Part shown: positions 16,529 to 25,643 of the stretch, piece by piece | Layout: each line of letters opens with the position of its first letter | Position numbering within the stretch: the first letter of the stretch is position 1 | Assembly: GCA_964413535.1 (NCBI GenBank) | Contig: CAYPTB010000029.1 | Location: 62,001-126,000 of the forward strand | Source of the DNA: CAYPTB01 sp964413535 | Lineage (GTDB): Bacteria; Planctomycetota; UBA1135; GCA-002686595 | Length of the DNA: 64,000 nucleotides | Direction of reading: 5' to 3' | Notes under the pieces: generated by a model | What the model saw: the letters and a program-made list of their open reading frames with translations, nothing else | Database searches by the model: none | Told to the model about the DNA's origin: nothing | Position numbers and translations under genes: made by a program

Positions 16529-18520
16529 ATGCGCACCTTGCTCGTCCTCGGCTCGCTCCTCGTCCTCGTCCTGCCGGCAGCCGGGTCGGGGGGGAACAAG
16601 CACGTGGTCGCGCCGCCCGCGGACTTCCCGCTGCTGCGCCTGCCCGACCCCGCGTCGACCGCGCAGCGCTCGCACACGGCGCTCGTGCCGGTGCGGCTCG
16701 CGGCCCTCGAGAGCGGTCGGTTCGGCGCAAGGCTCGCGCTCCCGTTCGACGACCCTGATCAGACGGCGCTCGTCGTCTTCGAGCCGCGCGCGGGCGCGTG
16801 GAGCGTGCTCGTCACCACCGACGTCGGACCGCGCCGGCTCGCGGAGCTCGCCGACCCGGGCTCGCCCGAGCTCGCCGCGAGCGCGTTCGGCGGCGCGGGC
16901 GCGCGGGTCGAGCGCGCGCAGGGCGCTCTGCCGTTCGCGCGCGACGCGCGCGCGGTCGACGTCTTCCGTTTCGAGCGCACCGGCGCGCGCTCTTTCGCGC
17001 TCGCGATCGAAGCCGCGCAGGACGCGAGCGCAGGCGACCTGCCCGACGGCTTCGTCGCGATCTCCGGGCGGCGCGACGTCGAGCTCGTGACGCAACTCCT
17101 CCACCACGAGCTCGTGACCGGACGCGAGCTCGGTCTCGCGACCAAGCTCTCGGACGCGTCCGTTCCCGGCGCCGTGCTCGTGTCGGCCCTCGTGCGACTC
17201 TTCCCGCCCGACGGCGCGCCGCTCGAGATCCCCATGACGCCCTCCGGCGACGGCTTCGAGGTGCGCTTCCACGCGGGCGCCGCCGGCGCCTGGCTCGCGC
17301 AGGTCGACGCCGTGGGCTTCACGCCGGAAGGCGATCCGTTCCGGCGCACGACCGAGACGCTCTTCCCGGTCGCGGACGTGCGCGCGGCGCTCGTCGGCGC
17401 ACGCGGTGAGCTCCAGGGCGCGCGCGTGGCGCTCACCGTCGCCGTCGAGCTCGAAGGCGCTCCGCGCGTGCAGATCGGCGGCTTCCTGCACGCGGCCCAT
17501 GGAACCCCCGCGGGTACGGACGATGGGACGCCGAACGAAACGCCGATCGCGTGGGTCGGGCGCATCGCCGACGTGCCGAGCGGCGCGGGTGAGATCGCGC
17601 TCGAGCTCGACGCCGCGTGGCTGGCGGGCATGAGCGGCGCGCTCGAGCTGCGCGACGTTCGCCTGCAAGACATCGACACGCACGTCGTGCTCGCGCGCGC
17701 GGAGCGCCTGCCGGTCGTGAGCGCAATGCTCGCGCCCCTTCCCCTCGTCCCGACACCCGGAGCTCGAGGCGCTCTCGGTCCCCTCGGCCCGTCCCCGTCC
17801 GCGCCGTTCGATCCCCCGCGCTTCCTCCCGACGCGCGGCACGAAGACCGTTCCGCCCGCGCCGTCGGTGCCGGGTCTGATGCTCGTGCACGGCTACTGCT
17901 CGGGCGGTGTGTGGCCGCTCGGTGACTTCACCGGCGCGACGCCGTTCGCCGACTTCTCCGCCAACCGCAGCCACGACGCGTTCGCGTTGCTCCTGCGCGA
18001 CCAGGCCGAAGCCGTGTACGACACGTTCGGCGTCGTCGGGCACAGCCAAGGCGGCGCGGCCGCACTGCACCTCTTCACGTTCTACGAGAGCGGGCTCGAC
18101 GGCGCGCAGGGCGACCGCCTGATCCAGTCGGTCGGAACGCCCTACCAGGGCACGGCGTTGGCCGGCTCGCTGGCCGCCCTGGCCCAGAGCCTGGGCATCG
18201 GTTGCGGCGAGAACACGGACATGAGCTACGACGGCGCGGCGCTGTGGCTCGCGAACATCCCGAGCGCGGAGCGCGCGCGCGTCCACTTCTGGACGACGTC
18301 GTTCTTCACCGGCCAAGCCTTCGACAACTGCCTGTTCGCCACCGGCGTCTTCCTCACGAACCCCGAGGACGGCACGACCGAGATGTTCGCCGGCCAGCTC
18401 CCCGGCGCGGTCTCGATGGGCCACGTCAATGGTTGGTGCCACACGACCGGCATGAACTACCCGCCCCAGTACCAGGACAGCGCCCGCAACGCCGACATGA
18501 ACGCGCACGCGGCGCGCTGA
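16529..18520 (+). CDS. Exported alpha/beta-hydrolase (lipase/esterase-like) with long N-terminal region
   Basis: A 663-residue secreted protein. It starts with a signal peptide (MRTLLVLGSLLVLVLPAAGS). The N-terminal 400 residues are beta-rich, with Ig-like or C2-like stretches (ALVLVSALVRLFPPDGAPLE approximately, GARVALTVAVELEGAPRVQI). The last 220 residues are an alpha/beta-hydrolase: oxyanion segment LMLVHGYCSGG, nucleophile elbow FGVVGHSQGGAA with Ser506, and GTPYQGTALAG as in lipases and PGAP1-like esterases. Candidate acid and base residues lie further on (MGHVNGWCHTTG). Cysteines after the elbow may form disulfides. Transcribed divergently from the nucleotidyltransferase pair. Substrate, probably a lipid or ester, not determined. 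Confidence 0.82.
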   Translation: MRTLLVLGSLLVLVLPAAGSGGNKHVVAPPADFPLLRLPDPASTAQRSHTALVPVRLAALESGRFGARLALPFDDPDQTALVVFEPRAGAWSVLVTTDVGPRRLAELADPGSPELAASAFGGAGARVERAQGALPFARDARAVDVFRFERTGARSFALAIEAAQDASAGDLPDGFVAISGRRDVELVTQLLHHELVTGRELGLATKLSDASVPGAVLVSALVRLFPPDGAPLEIPMTPSGDGFEVRFHAGAAGAWLAQVDAVGFTPEGDPFRRTTETLFPVADVRAALVGARGELQGARVALTVAVELEGAPRVQIGGFLHAAHGTPAGTDDGTPNETPIAWVGRIADVPSGAGEIALELDAAWLAGMSGALELRDVRLQDIDTHVVLARAERLPVVSAMLAPLPLVPTPGARGALGPLGPSPSAPFDPPRFLPTRGTKTVPPAPSVPGLMLVHGYCSGGVWPLGDFTGATPFADFSANRSHDAFALLLRDQAEAVYDTFGVVGHSQGGAAALHLFTFYESGLDGAQGDRLIQSVGTPYQGTALAGSLAALAQSLGIGCGENTDMSYDGAALWLANIPSAERARVHFWTTSFFTGQAFDNCLFATGVFLTNPEDGTTEMFAGQLPGAVSMGHVNGWCHTTGMNYPPQYQDSARNADMNAHAAR

Positions 18521-18727
18521 CGCTGCGCTCATCGCGTCGACGAAGGCATTGCAAGCGCGTCCGTCCCGCTGCGGCTGCAAGTCGCATGAGAAGCCTCCGT
18601 CGCTTCGGATGCGGTCCGAAACCAAATCTCGCCCTCAGGTTGCGCTGTCGAAGTCGGCGGTGGACGAAATTGCAGGCTCCAGCGCCGTGCTCCGCGACTG
18701 GGCCGAGCGGCGCCGGCAGCCCCTGCG

Positions 18728-21700
18728 CTAGTGCAGGTAGGCAACGGCGAGCGTGGAAAGCTCGGGTCGCTCGAGCGTGGCCGCGTTCGAGACGAACGTG
18801 ATGCGGGCTTGGATGAAGTGGGCTCCGTCGAGGTCCTTCAGGTCGGCGTGCCAGCTCGCGTCGCCGTTCCAGAACCTCACGTCGATGTCCGAATTGATCA
18901 CTAGCGGCGGGTCGAACGACGGCCAACAGCTCGGATCCGCAACGATACGCGTGACGACCGGGTCCCCGTAGGCGTCGTACGCGTTCGCGTTCCCGACGTC
19001 CGCGCCGCTCAATTGTGCCGCGCCGCGGAACGCGACGGTGACGCTCGTGCCGCTCGGCAAGTCGTCGGCGCGCGGCTCGAGGATCGGGTCGAGGTAGCGG
19101 GGAGAACTCGGAACGCCGGCGCCGAGGTGCGTCGCCTTCCAGATCGAATGTGCACGGCTCACGCGAACGACGAGGTCGAGTTGCCCGAGCATGACGACGT
19201 TGTCGCGACCGGGAGTCGGGTTCCACGGCGTGCTGAAGTCGCCCGTGGCCTCGGTCTCTGCGTCGGGGTCCTTCGCGATCGGCGCGCCCGTGGGGTCCAA
19301 GCTGCCTGTCGAGAAGACGCGGAACATCGGCAGTGGCTCGGTCGCCATCGCGAACGACGTGTCGAGCGCGTTGAGCCCCAGCGCGCCTTGGTCGGGGAAG
19401 CACTTGAACTCCATCAAGAGCGGCAGGCCGAGCGAACGCACCTGACCCGGTTCGTAGGTCGTCGGATGGGCGGCGTCGCAGATCGCGCCGACGAGCGCGA
19501 GCGCGCGGATGTCGGCGCCGAAGCCGTCGTGCCCTCCGGTGCCGAGGATCGCCGTGTCGCGCCACGTGTAGTAGCGGAACTGGTCGGGCGGTACTCCGCG
19601 GTTCAGCGGGTACGGCATGAGCTTGGTACCCGTGGACGCGGTGAACACCTGGCTCGGCGTGAGGAGGTAGCCGCGCTCGCGGGGATGGACGATCGCGAGC
19701 TCGTTCTCCGGGTCGTTCAGGCGATTCGCGGCGAACTCCTCGAGGAGGCCGGAGTCTGGGTACTGCGAGTAGCCTCCACCCTGCAGAATGATCGGTATCG
19801 GATACTCGTCGGGCTGCTGCGTGCTGTGTGCCAAGCCGATCTCGAACTGCGCGAAGAAGTCGCTGCTCACGCGGCCGCCGAAGGGAGCGAAGCTCAATCC
19901 CTCGACGTCCATGTTCGCCGTCGACTCGTCCAGCACCTGGAAGCCCGCGTCCGCGTAGCGCCACACCGTCATCATCCGGCTCCCGAGCGGCGCGAGCGGG
20001 GTGAGCGTCGGGCCCCCCATCACCGTCATGATCGAGTACATCGGCGCCGTGCGGTCGATCGCGCGCTGCTCGCGCGTGACCGGCCGCGGCAGGATCACGC
20101 CGCGCGCGAGGTCGCGCTCGAACTGGCCGCGGAACTCCGGCTCGGGCTCGGAGGGGTTCGTCGCGCTCTTGTCCTCGTCGATCGCGTCGAACGTGTGGAC
20201 GAAGCCGCCCGTTCGAATCGACGGAAGCGCGTTGTCGACCAGAACTCGAACGTCCTTCGGGAACGACATGGTCAACGCGTTCCCTGCGAGATCCTTCGCT
20301 CCCGCAGGGCCACCGACGACGTTCAGGAAGTACTCGTCGCCGAGGCTCCCGCCGGCGCTCGACACGTGGTCGAGGGGCGTCAACGGCCTGTAGTCGAACT
20401 CGCGCAGGTCGGGTGAGGACGCGATCTCGCCCACGACCGTGTCCTCCGGCAGTGGACCCGGGAAGGCGCTCGACACACGGTCCAGCCGGAAGTTGTCGTG
20501 CGGCGTGATCGACGCGGGATCCATGGGCTCGCTGAAGCGCAATTGGAACTGGGGCGACACGTCGATGCGGGACGTCGGCGGCTGCTTCGGCTCCGGCGTG
20601 ATCCGCACGAAGCACCCCGTTTCGAAGCCGTGACCGGGCTTGAAGATCGACTGGAACTCGCCGGCCGTCGCGGACGCGAAGTCGGCTCGGATGGCGTCCA
20701 AGTCGGCTTCGGGAGGGACCGCCAGGACCCGCACGCGCACGTCCGACACGACACCGTTCTGCGGCGCGGGCGCTTGCTGCATCACCTCCGCGAACACGGC
20801 GGGGAAGGCCGACCCCACGATCTTCAGCATGTTCCCCTTGAACGGAGTCTGGGCGCAGGCATGCACGTCGAACGCGAAGGTGACGAGCAATACCATGGGA
20901 TCGTCCGCCGCGGGATCGTCGACCGGCGTCGACAGGAACGCAATGGGTTGGGAGCCGACGATCCACGGAGCTTCCGCGTCGAGCAGGAAGCCGTTGTTCG
21001 GGTCCTGGTTCGTTGCGCCGTCGTCCGACCGCGCGGACCGGAACGCGCGGATCACATCGATCGTCGAAGTTGGAAGTGTCGGACCGTTCGCCGAGATATC
21101 GAGCGGACAACCGGCGAGATTGCGCAGCACTTCCATCTGCCCCACACGGGCGTCGGGATTCGTCGGGATGCGCACCAGGACGTTCACGGCGTCGTTCGAC
21201 ACGCTGGCCGGCAAACCGATCGAGTTGACGGGCACGGACACGCCCGCCGACTCCGACTGCGAGACCGTGAAATCGACCAACACGCGCGTGGGCCGGAAGC
21301 CGGACGCGACGCCGTCGTCCACGATCGCCCCGAAGTTCGGGTCCGCGACGACGCGCGCTCCGAACGGCGCCAGCGGCGGGTTGCCCGTGAGCACGCGCAC
21401 GGTGTGCTCGCCGATGGTGGACGGATCCAATAGATCCGAGAAGCGGATCGACAACGCGGCGTTGCGGGGCACGACGGGAAAGGGCGGCAGGAACGATGGG
21501 CCGAGACCGATCGGCGGCACGAGCCCGAGGTCCGTCGTGGCGGCCTGGAGCAGGCGCGCGAAGCGCTCCGCTCCCGTCTCGTTGCTCCCCGGCACGACGT
21601 CGCCGCTCGACGCATCGGCGAGGATCGTGAGCTCGACCTGCTCGGTGAACGGATCGGTCTCGAGGACGTAGTCGACGCCGTCGCCGCCGACGGTCTCGGC

Positions 21701-22591
21701 GATCAGGAACTCCACGTGCCGCGGCACGGAGCCTTGCACCGGTGGCGTCTGCGGATCGCCGTCGATGTCGACCGCGTCGAAGACGCTCACGAGCCTCCCC
21801 CAGCGGATCTCCACGATCCGAAGGGACGACGACTGGCCGCCCTGGTGCGGGTCGGCGATCACATCGTCGCCGAAGGCGATGGTCGGGTGACTCGCGAGAA
21901 CCACCGCCGCGGCTCCGGGATTCACCGTCGCCGTCAAAGTCTTGGTCCCCGCCGACGTGGACGCGAGGCGCGCCGTCGCGGCGCCGGCCTCGTCGGTGGG
22001 AGCGCTCGGCTGGGCGATCGAGTTTCCGCCGCCGCTCGCGGCAATCTCGACCATCTGCCCCGCGACGGGATTCGCGTGCGCGTCGCGCACGACGACCGTT
22101 ACCTCGGCTGCCGTCACGCCGTCGGCCGCGATGCCGTTCGAAGGCGAGACGGAGAGACTCGAGAGCGTGGCGCTGATCGTGCCCGGATCCCCGACGAATC
22201 GAATCGTGCGCCGACTCGCCAGCACCACCGGCGAGGTCCCGGGATCCACCGTCACCGTGACGACCTTCTGTTCCGCAACGGTGGAAGCGAGGGTCGCCGT
22301 CGTAACACCGAACGCGTCGGAAGGCGCGGGCTGGGCGATCGTGTTACCCGTGCCCGTCGACGCGATCGCGACTTCTCGACCGGGCAGCGGAGCTCCGTTC
22401 GCGTCGCGCACGACCACTGCGATCTTCGCTGTCGTCGCGCCGTCGGCCAAGACGTGCGTAGTCGGCGATATCGATGCGTTCGACAGCGTCGCGCTGACCG
22501 CGCTGGGACCGAGGGCGATCGATTTCTCGTCCTCCTTCCCTCCGTCACCGCACCCGAGGCAGAGAAGCAAGACGAGGAACACCTGACGCAT
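18728..22591 (-). CDS. Large Ig-domain surface lipoprotein
   Basis: A 1287-residue lipoprotein; the leader MRQVFLVLLLCLGC gives Cys14 as the lipidation site. Two successive invasin/intimin-type Big_1 domains follow (about 28-120 and 125-215), each with SxTxxLADG- or IAADG-like openings, VVVRDA and TATLAST or TARLAST. Further on are SbsA-type Ig-like stretches (LSIRFSDLLDPSTIGEHTV, FQLRFSEPMDPASITPHDNF). The remainder is beta-rich with no enzymatic motif. Such proteins are typical cell-surface or adhesion lipoproteins. The ATG at 22591 is fixed by the lipobox. Codon use is less extremely GC-biased than in neighbouring genes. Convergent with the hydrolase at 16529. Ligand unknown. Confidence 0.8.
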   Translation of the reverse strand: MRQVFLVLLLCLGCGDGGKEDEKSIALGPSAVSATLSNASISPTTHVLADGATTAKIAVVVRDANGAPLPGREVAIASTGTGNTIAQPAPSDAFGVTTATLASTVAEQKVVTVTVDPGTSPVVLASRRTIRFVGDPGTISATLSSLSVSPSNGIAADGVTAAEVTVVVRDAHANPVAGQMVEIAASGGGNSIAQPSAPTDEAGAATARLASTSAGTKTLTATVNPGAAAVVLASHPTIAFGDDVIADPHQGGQSSSLRIVEIRWGRLVSVFDAVDIDGDPQTPPVQGSVPRHVEFLIAETVGGDGVDYVLETDPFTEQVELTILADASSGDVVPGSNETGAERFARLLQAATTDLGLVPPIGLGPSFLPPFPVVPRNAALSIRFSDLLDPSTIGEHTVRVLTGNPPLAPFGARVVADPNFGAIVDDGVASGFRPTRVLVDFTVSQSESAGVSVPVNSIGLPASVSNDAVNVLVRIPTNPDARVGQMEVLRNLAGCPLDISANGPTLPTSTIDVIRAFRSARSDDGATNQDPNNGFLLDAEAPWIVGSQPIAFLSTPVDDPAADDPMVLLVTFAFDVHACAQTPFKGNMLKIVGSAFPAVFAEVMQQAPAPQNGVVSDVRVRVLAVPPEADLDAIRADFASATAGEFQSIFKPGHGFETGCFVRITPEPKQPPTSRIDVSPQFQLRFSEPMDPASITPHDNFRLDRVSSAFPGPLPEDTVVGEIASSPDLREFDYRPLTPLDHVSSAGGSLGDEYFLNVVGGPAGAKDLAGNALTMSFPKDVRVLVDNALPSIRTGGFVHTFDAIDEDKSATNPSEPEPEFRGQFERDLARGVILPRPVTREQRAIDRTAPMYSIMTVMGGPTLTPLAPLGSRMMTVWRYADAGFQVLDESTANMDVEGLSFAPFGGRVSSDFFAQFEIGLAHSTQQPDEYPIPIILQGGGYSQYPDSGLLEEFAANRLNDPENELAIVHPRERGYLLTPSQVFTASTGTKLMPYPLNRGVPPDQFRYYTWRDTAILGTGGHDGFGADIRALALVGAICDAAHPTTYEPGQVRSLGLPLLMEFKCFPDQGALGLNALDTSFAMATEPLPMFRVFSTGSLDPTGAPIAKDPDAETEATGDFSTPWNPTPGRDNVVMLGQLDLVVRVSRAHSIWKATHLGAGVPSSPRYLDPILEPRADDLPSGTSVTVAFRGAAQLSGADVGNANAYDAYGDPVVTRIVADPSCWPSFDPPLVINSDIDVRFWNGDASWHADLKDLDGAHFIQARITFVSNAATLERPELSTLAVAYLH

Positions 22592-22984
22592 GGTTTCGAT
22601 CTTTCGGCGGCCGCACCCCCGCAGCGCGGAAGCACGACGGTGCAAGACTGGTTCCACGGCGACGGAAGTGCGGCGGCGCAGGGCCGATTCCACGGCGTCG
22701 GAGAGCCGGGCGGCGGCGGGAAGCCGAGGTAGAAAGCGCCCGCGCTGCCGCGCTCCCACTCGGGTCGCCGGCGGAGAGCGAACAGACCAACAGGACCATG
22801 TCCCGTGGCGGACCGCGAAGGGTCCCGGTGAGCGTCGCGCCGTGGGTGTCCGTTCGTTGCTGCCTCGGAGATCGCGCTGGCCGGACGGCGGCGAGGCACT
22901 CGATCCTTGATCGAGCCCCCGGGCGACCGACGGACCTAGTCATCGATCGAAGGCGGTCGACGGAGCTTGTCGGAATCGGCGCCG
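22592..22984. other. 393-bp intergenic region without a supported gene
   Basis: Lies between the lipoprotein start and the methyltransferase stop, both on the minus strand, so it should contain the lipoprotein promoter. A small inverted repeat, CTCGATC-CTT-GATCGAG (22899-22915), sits about 70 bases beyond the methyltransferase stop and could act as a weak terminator. Nothing else stands out. Confidence 0.5.
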
Positions 22985-23665
22985 TCAGAGGCTTCGGCGC
23001 TCGCCGACGACCAGGAACTGGCCGCCGAAGAAGCGCCACAGCAAGGGGAGCGCGAGATAGATGCGCACCGCCCAGAGCGGAGGCTGGCGGCGTTCCGACA
23101 TCGTGTAGGGCAGGAAGCGCTCGATCGACGTGCTCACAGTGAAGCCGCGCAGCTCGAGCGCTTCCGCGAGCGAGCGGTCGGAGAGCGCGATGTGGTGGTC
23201 GAAGAAGTCCCAGTAGCGGCCGTGCAGCACACGGATGTTGGGGCCCATGCAGACGATGCGGCCGCCGGGCTTCAGGCAGCGATGGGCTTCGCTCAAAGCG
23301 CGCGTGAGATCCGTCTTGTCCGGCAGGTGCTCGAGGAAGTTGCTCGTGAACACGCAGTCGAGCGAGTGGTCCGCTAGCGGCCACGGCCCGGAGGCGTCGA
23401 CCGCCAGGAGCTCGACTCCAGGATCGAGATGGGCGCGCGCGTCCGGATTGAGGTCGATCGCGTAGCGCTGCGCGGCGCCGACCTGGTTGATGAACTCGCC
23501 CCAGCCGCTGCCGAGGTCGAGCACGACGTCGGTCGGGCGCACGAAGCGCGTGAAGTACGTGTCGATCAGCGTGCGCCAGACGCGCTTGCGGTACTCGGAG
23601 CGCTCGCCGAAGCGACGCCGGTACTCGGCGGGCAGGTCGGCGACGAGCTCAGACCGATCGGCCAT
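22985..23665 (-). CDS. SAM-dependent methyltransferase of a sugar/glycan module
   Basis: A 226-residue class I methyltransferase: motif I VVLDLGSGWGEF, acidic Asp in YAIDLNPDA, motif II-like VDASGPWPLADHSLDCVF and LKPGGRIVCMGPNIR. The C-terminus (LPLLWRFFGGQFLVVGERR) is hydrophobic enough to touch the membrane. This pattern is common in methyltransferases attached to polysaccharide or polyprenyl-sugar clusters. The ATG at 23665 overlaps the glycosyltransferase stop by 17 bases; an in-frame start at 23728 would only add overlap. Last gene of a four-gene coupled operon. Acceptor unknown, probably a glycan intermediate. Confidence 0.85.
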   Translation of the reverse strand: MADRSELVADLPAEYRRRFGERSEYRKRVWRTLIDTYFTRFVRPTDVVLDLGSGWGEFINQVGAAQRYAIDLNPDARAHLDPGVELLAVDASGPWPLADHSLDCVFTSNFLEHLPDKTDLTRALSEAHRCLKPGGRIVCMGPNIRVLHGRYWDFFDHHIALSDRSLAEALELRGFTVSTSIERFLPYTMSERRQPPLWAVRIYLALPLLWRFFGGQFLVVGERRSL

Positions 23666-24575
23666 GTCGCGATGGGCTCGGCTCTTCGGGCGAACGAACG
23701 TCTCCGCGCACGGACGTTCCCTTGGCATCTGCCGCAGACTCGGCGTGCGATGGGAGGGCGTGAGACGCGGCGACCGGGGGCAGGTCGGCGCGGCGGTAGT
23801 CGCCCAGGCTGAAGTACTTCTCGAGCCAGCAGTACAGGATGATGAAGAGGTAGCGGCTGCCCATCTCCTTGAGCTTGAGCTTCGACTGGCCGGTCTTGCG
23901 GTTGCGCCAGGTGACGGGGACGACCTCCCACGTGTAGCCGCGCACGACCGCTTTGAGCGGGATCTCGACCGTCAGGTTGAAGTGCGGCGAGAGGAACGGG
24001 CGGCAGCCGTCGATCACCTCGCGGCGGTAGGCCTTGAAGGCGTTCGTGACGTCGTTGCACCGGATCCGGAAGAGCTGGCGGATCGTCCAGTTCGCGAGCC
24101 GGTTCACGCGCAGCTTGAACCAGGGGTAGTCGACGACGCCTCCGCCCTTCGCGAAGCGGCTGCCGAACACGCAGTCGGCGCCGCGCTGCAGGGTCTCCCA
24201 GTACAGCACCACGTCGCGGCAGTCGTCCGACTCGTCGGCCATCATGATGCAGACGGCGTCGCCCGAGAAGCTGTCGAGCCCCTTCACGACCGCGCGTCCG
24301 AAGCCGTGGAGGCCTTCGTTCTTCACCGGTCGGAGCTCGGGGATGCGCTCCCGGAGCGCCACGAGGACTTCCCAGGTGCCGTCGCTGCTGCCGTCGTCGA
24401 CGACGACGATCTCGTGCGGGATCGCCTTGAGGCGCAGCTCGACGTGCAGGTGCTCGACGGTCGAGGCGATGCAGCCCTCCTCGTCGCGCGCCGGGATCAC
24501 CACGGAGAGGAGCGCGAGTTCGCGGGAAGCGCGAGCGGACTCGGGCTCGATGCCGTGCGTGGGCTGCGCGCCCAT
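23649..24575 (-). CDS. GT2 glycosyltransferase, dolichol/polyprenyl-phosphate-sugar-synthase-like
   Basis: A 308-residue family 2 glycosyltransferase: LSVVIPARDEEGCIAST, nucleotide-binding VVVDDGSSDGTW, acceptor-side ADESDD in place of the usual DxD, and GSRFAKGGGV as in DPM1-like enzymes, which make polyprenyl-phosphate-linked sugars. A hydrophobic segment near residues 245-260 (RYLFIILYCWLEKYF) may associate with the membrane; the last 35 residues are a Ser/Arg-rich tail. Its ATG directly abuts the epimerase stop (24576) with no gap. Together with the two epimerases and the methyltransferase it should build and transfer a modified sugar. Confidence 0.87.
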   Translation of the reverse strand: MGAQPTHGIEPESARASRELALLSVVIPARDEEGCIASTVEHLHVELRLKAIPHEIVVVDDGSSDGTWEVLVALRERIPELRPVKNEGLHGFGRAVVKGLDSFSGDAVCIMMADESDDCRDVVLYWETLQRGADCVFGSRFAKGGGVVDYPWFKLRVNRLANWTIRQLFRIRCNDVTNAFKAYRREVIDGCRPFLSPHFNLTVEIPLKAVVRGYTWEVVPVTWRNRKTGQSKLKLKEMGSRYLFIILYCWLEKYFSLGDYRRADLPPVAASHALPSHAESAADAKGTSVRGDVRSPEEPSPSRHGRSV

Positions 24576-25643
24576 CTACATCCCTCCCGTGCGCTCGAGC
24601 CACTCGGGGTGCGCCTCGGCGTGGTGCGCGATCTCCTCGAGGACGTCATCGAGGCCGAGTTCGGGCTGCCAGTCCCAGGTGCGCTGGGCCAGGCGGGAGT
24701 CGAGCACGACCCACGGCAGGTCGTAGGGGCGCGGCGTCAGGTCGCCGCCGACCTCGCGCGCGCCGAAGCGCTGCGTGCACCAGGCGCTCAAGCGCGCGAG
24801 CGAAGAGGCGCGCTCGGCGCCGCCGGCGACGTTCACGATCGGCGGCCGGCCGTCCGCGGAGCGCGCGCCGAGCTGGCGCAGGACGAGGCGCGCGAGGTCA
24901 CGCGGGTGCAGGCAGTCGCGCACCTGGCGGCCGCGGCCGTCGAAGCCCGTGTAGCGCAGGGGCAGGGCGCTGCGCCAGCGGTGGATCCAGTAGGCGAAGA
25001 TGCCTTGGTCGGCGCGCGCGAACTGGCCCGCGCCCGCGAGGACCCCGCAGCGGTCGATCCAGACGGGGAAGTCGAACGCGCTCCCGTACTCGAGCGCCAG
25101 GAGCTCGGAGGCGCGCTTGGTGGCGCCGTAGAGCGACATCGGGGGGTCGGCGGGAAAGGACTCGGCGATGCCGTGCTCGGAGACACCGGCGGGCGCGCTC
25201 GACCAGTCCGGCGCGTAAGCGTCGCCCTCGGTGCAGAGGGCGAGGTCGGCCAGGGGCGCGAGGCTGTACACGCGGCTCGTGGAGAGGAGCAGGAAGCCCG
25301 CGCCCGCGCGGCGGCAGTACTCGAGCATGTGCAGCGTGCCGCCGAGGTTGTGCTCGACGAGCTGCTCGCTCGAGCCGTGTCCGGCGGTGCCGGCGAGCAC
25401 GGACGGGTTCGCGGCGGCGTCGACGAGCCAGTCGGCGTCGGGCAGCGCCTCGACGTCGCTCTTCACGCGCAGGTCGCCGTGGCGCAGGTCGACGCCCAGC
25501 GCCGCGAGCGCCGCGCGGTTCGTCTCGCTACCCGCGCGCACGAGCGAATCGACGCCCGTCACCTGGAAGCCGCCGTGCTCCACGAGGTGCTCGGCCAGCA
25601 CGCGTCCGACGAAGCCGCAGGCGCCGGTGAGGACGACCTTCAA
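24576..25643 (-). CDS. NAD-dependent sugar epimerase/dehydratase (extended SDR)
   Basis: A 355-residue extended short-chain dehydrogenase: Rossmann motif TGACGFVG (7-13), Asp32 for NAD ribose, Ser in LLLSTSRVYS and catalytic Tyr172-x3-Lys176 in SLYGATKRASE. Residues GRQVRDCLHPRDLARLVL are typical of nucleotide-sugar epimerases. It starts with TTG at 25643, overlapping the stop of the preceding epimerase (TTGA). The intact Tyr/Lys pair contrasts with its upstream partner. Nucleotide-sugar substrate unknown. Confidence 0.88.
   Translation of the reverse strand: MKVVLTGACGFVGRVLAEHLVEHGGFQVTGVDSLVRAGSETNRAALAALGVDLRHGDLRVKSDVEALPDADWLVDAAANPSVLAGTAGHGSSEQLVEHNLGGTLHMLEYCRRAGAGFLLLSTSRVYSLAPLADLALCTEGDAYAPDWSSAPAGVSEHGIAESFPADPPMSLYGATKRASELLALEYGSAFDFPVWIDRCGVLAGAGQFARADQGIFAYWIHRWRSALPLRYTGFDGRGRQVRDCLHPRDLARLVLRQLGARSADGRPPIVNVAGGAERASSLARLSAWCTQRFGAREVGGDLTPRPYDLPWVVLDSRLAQRTWDWQPELGLDDVLEEIAHHAEAHPEWLERTGGM

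Noticed and set aside
19013..20416. A 467-codon plus-strand frame inside the Ig-domain lipoprotein
   Set aside because: Antisense shadow of the lipoprotein; no motif and noise composition.
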